NCBI RefSeq assembly: GCF_014650755.1
Contig: NZ_BMVO01000013.1
Coordinates: 1 to 64,000 of the forward strand
From: Streptomyces chryseus
GTDB taxonomy: Bacteria > Actinomycetota > Actinomycetes > Streptomycetales > Streptomycetaceae
DNA length: 64,000 nucleotides
Direction of reading: 5' to 3'
Part shown: positions 61,995-64,000 of the stretch, one piece after another
Numbering within the stretch: the first letter of the stretch is position 1
Layout: each line of letters opens with the position of its first letter
Made by a program: the position numbers and the translations under genes
Notes under the pieces: model-generated
What the model was told of the DNA's origin: nothing
Seen by the model: the letters and a program-made list of their open reading frames with translations, nothing else
Databases searched by the model: none

Positions 61995-63686
61995 TCAGAG
62001 CTTCGACAGCTCTTCCACCAGGTCGTCCAGGCCCAGCGAGCCCTGCGACAGCGCCGCCATGTGCCACGCCTTCGCGTCGAACGCGTCGCCGTGCGCCTTG
62101 CGGGCGTTCTCGCGGCCCAGGAGCCACGCGCGTTCGCCCAGCTTGTAGCCGATCGCCTGGCCCGGCATGGACAGATAACGGGTCAGCTCGCTCTCCACGA
62201 AGTCGGCGGGACGGCCACTGTGCGCCCCGAAGAACTCCTGGGCGAGCTCCGGAGTCCAGCGCTCACCCGGGTGGAACGGGGAGTCCGCCGGAATCTCCAG
62301 CCGCAGGTGCATGCCGATGTCGACGATGATCCGCGTGGAGCGCATCATCTGGGCGTCCAGGTAGCCGATCCGGCGCTCGGGGTCGCCGAGGAAGCCCAGC
62401 TCGTCCATCAGCCGCTCCGCGTACAGGGCCCAGCCTTCCGCGTTCGCGCTGACCATGCCGACCGACGCCTGGTAGCGGGACAGCTGGTCGGCGACGTGCA
62501 CCCACTGCGCGAGCTGCAGGTGGTGCCCCGGAACGCCCTCGTGGTACCAGGTGGAGGTCAGGTCGTACACCGGGAAGCGGGTCTCGCCCATCGTGGGCAG
62601 CCAGGTGATGCCCGGCCGTGAGAAGTCCTCCGAGGGAGTGGTGTAGTACGGCGCCGCCGCGCCGCCGGGGGGCGCGATGCGGGACTCCACCTTCCGTACC
62701 CGCTCGGCGAGTTCGAAGTGCGTGCCGTCGAGCGCCCCGATGGCCTCGTCCATCAGGCTCTGCAGCCAGGCGCGGGTCTCCTCGACCCCTTCGATGTGCG
62801 TGCCGTTCTCGTCGAGCCAGGACAGCGCCTCCCACGGGGTGGCCGCGCCCGGCAGGATCTTCTCGGCCTCGGTGCGCATTTCGCCGAGCAGGCGGTGGTA
62901 CTCGGACCAGCCGTACGCGTACGCCTCGTCCAGGTCGAGGTAGGTGCCGTTGAAGTAGCGCGACCAGCGGGCGTACCGCTCGCGGCCCACCGTGTCGGGC
63001 GCGCCCTTGACGGCCGGGGCGTACACGTCCCGCATCCAGTCACGGAGCGCGGCGATGGCGCCGGTTGCCGCGCGGGCCGCCTCGTCCAGCTCGGCACGCA
63101 GCGGCTCGGGCCCGGCGGCCGCGAAGTCCTCGAACCAGCCGCGCCCGTCGCCCGCCCACTCGGTCAGCTGGCCGGTGAACGTCTCGGTGGCGCGCGGGCC
63201 GCCCGGCAGTCCGCGCTCGAGACCGAGTGCGAGCGACGCGCGGTACCCCTCCAGGGCGGCCGGCACCGCGCGCAGCCGCCGCGCCACGGCCGCCCAGTCC
63301 TCGTCGGTCCCGGTGGGCATCACGGTGAAGACGCCGCGCACACTGTGCGCGGGGGAGTGGATGTTGCTGACGGTCCGCAGGTGCTCGTCGGCCTCGTGCA
63401 CGGCGAGTTCGGCGGTCAGCCGCTCCCGCAGCAGCCGGCCGCAGCGGCGCTCGGCGTCGCTGTCCGCACCGGGGCGCCCCTCGGCCTCGTCGAGCAGGGC
63501 GAGCGTGGTGCGGGCCAGCTCGGCGAACGCCTTCTGCCCCTCGGGAGAGAAGTCCGGCAGACTGCCGGCGCTCTCTTTCACTCCCAGGTACGTACCGGTG
63601 ATCGGGTCGAGGGCGATGAGGGCGTCGACGTACGCGTCGGCGACCTGGCGGGGGAGGGCGAGCCGGCTGCTCGGGATGACTGACAT
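61995..63686 (-). CDS. DUF885 family protein (peptidase-like)
   Basis: 563 residues, soluble, mostly helical. Near residue 385 it has WYHEGVPGHHLQ, an HExxxGHH metal-binding motif of the M2/M32-like DUF885 group, and a downstream Glu in SANAEGWALYAERL. A zinc carboxypeptidase-like activity is inferred. ATG 63686 has AGGAT 8 nt upstream. Confidence 0.88.
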   Translation of the reverse strand: MSVIPSSRLALPRQVADAYVDALIALDPITGTYLGVKESAGSLPDFSPEGQKAFAELARTTLALLDEAEGRPGADSDAERRCGRLLRERLTAELAVHEADEHLRTVSNIHSPAHSVRGVFTVMPTGTDEDWAAVARRLRAVPAALEGYRASLALGLERGLPGGPRATETFTGQLTEWAGDGRGWFEDFAAAGPEPLRAELDEAARAATGAIAALRDWMRDVYAPAVKGAPDTVGRERYARWSRYFNGTYLDLDEAYAYGWSEYHRLLGEMRTEAEKILPGAATPWEALSWLDENGTHIEGVEETRAWLQSLMDEAIGALDGTHFELAERVRKVESRIAPPGGAAAPYYTTPSEDFSRPGITWLPTMGETRFPVYDLTSTWYHEGVPGHHLQLAQWVHVADQLSRYQASVGMVSANAEGWALYAERLMDELGFLGDPERRIGYLDAQMMRSTRIIVDIGMHLRLEIPADSPFHPGERWTPELAQEFFGAHSGRPADFVESELTRYLSMPGQAIGYKLGERAWLLGRENARKAHGDAFDAKAWHMAALSQGSLGLDDLVEELSKL

Positions 63687-63761
63687 GCGGACATCCTCGT
63701 ACGGCGAAGGGTCCCTCGTCACTACGGTCGGGCGTCGGTGGCTGACATCGGCGGTGCGGGA

Positions 63762-64000
63762 TCAGTGCCCCGCGGGAGGCGGCAGCAGCGGCCCGCAGTC
63801 CCAGGCCTGGAAGATCAGCCGGGTCTCGACGCGGGCGACCTCGCGCTGCGAGGTGAACTCGTCCAGGACCAGCCGCTGCAGGTCCGCCGGGTCGGTCACC
63901 GCGACGTGCACGAGGTAGTCGTCGGGGCCGGTCAGGTGGAAGAGCGCGCGCGTTTCGGGCAGGGCCCGGATGCGGTCCACGAAGGGGCCGATGAGCTCGC
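63762..64000 (-). CDS. Lrp/AsnC family regulator, C-terminal part (cut by the window edge)
   Basis: The last 79 or so residues of an AsnC ligand domain (ALFHLTGPDDYLVHVAV, RLVLDEFTSQREVARVETRLIF). The frame stays open to the right edge, so the start and winged helix lie outside. It differs from the Lrp protein at 59770. Confidence 0.85.
   Translation of the reverse strand, partial: ELIGPFVDRIRALPETRALFHLTGPDDYLVHVAVTDPADLQRLVLDEFTSQREVARVETRLIFQAWDCGPLLPPPAGH

Overview
The window is a stretch of actinobacterial chromosome. I read it as Streptomyces because of very high GC with G/C in third codon positions, many GTG and TTG starts, many apparently leaderless promoters (a TANNNT -10 box 6-8 nt before the start codon), and gene order matching the well known pgsA2-garA-gcvP neighbourhood of actinobacteria. 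I see no tRNA, rRNA, insertion sequence, prophage, integrase or CRISPR array. It looks like core chromosome with regulatory additions rather than an acquired island.

Region 1 (1-8.6 kb) is an all-plus, tightly packed block: CDP-alcohol phosphatidyltransferase, a nucleotidyltransferase/degenerate phosphomannomutase fusion, a DUF881 - small basic protein - DUF881 membrane trio with 4-nt start/stop overlaps, a GarA/OdhI-type FHA protein, an FtsR-like MerR regulator, a DUF151 protein and a second MerR regulator. This is the counterpart of the mycobacterial pgsA2-to-Rv1830 cluster, which links envelope, division and central metabolism. DNA polymerase IV (dinB) follows, then a convergent PRC-barrel gene, then glycine decarboxylase gcvP behind a tandem glycine riboswitch.

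Region 2 (13.8-29.9 kb) holds mostly single genes and regulator/target pairs: a GCS2-type glutamate-cysteine ligase homologue, a CPBP-type protease, PhzF and PadR divergent genes, an SRPBCC protein, a Clp-N protein, two EamA transporters, a MocR regulator divergent from a PNPOx-fold flavoprotein over only 23 bp, a LysR/EamA divergent pair, a Rieske lipoprotein, and a HipA-like kinase coupled to a DUF3037 gene.

Region 3 (29.9-44.8 kb) carries two SDR genes behind a clear promoter and operator, a peptide-type solute-binding lipoprotein, uracil-DNA glycosylase, a TetR/FAD-monooxygenase/oxidoreductase unit with twin operators, apolipoprotein N-acyltransferase, a Cys-rich pentapeptide protein, undecaprenyl-diphosphatase and a TVP38 protein.

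Region 4 (44.9-64 kb) carries a divergent second-type EF-Tu (tuf3-like) with a structured leader and a possible small ORF, a spermidine-synthase-like enzyme, an MFS transporter, DedA, gamma-carbonic anhydrase, a hexapeptide acyltransferase, DoxX with a palindromic operator, YigZ, the SbcDC nuclease pair, two Lrp/AsnC regulators, a rhodanese protein, an ATP-grasp protein and a DUF885 peptidase-like protein.

The strongest cross-cutting signal is a RecA-independent DNA-damage promoter motif (TTGTCAGTG, 8 nt, TANNNT; the RecA-NDp/PafBC type) at four places: dinB, ung, an uncharacterised 157-residue gene, and a 57-codon small gene. The first two are DNA repair genes, which makes the other two candidate undescribed members of the same damage response.
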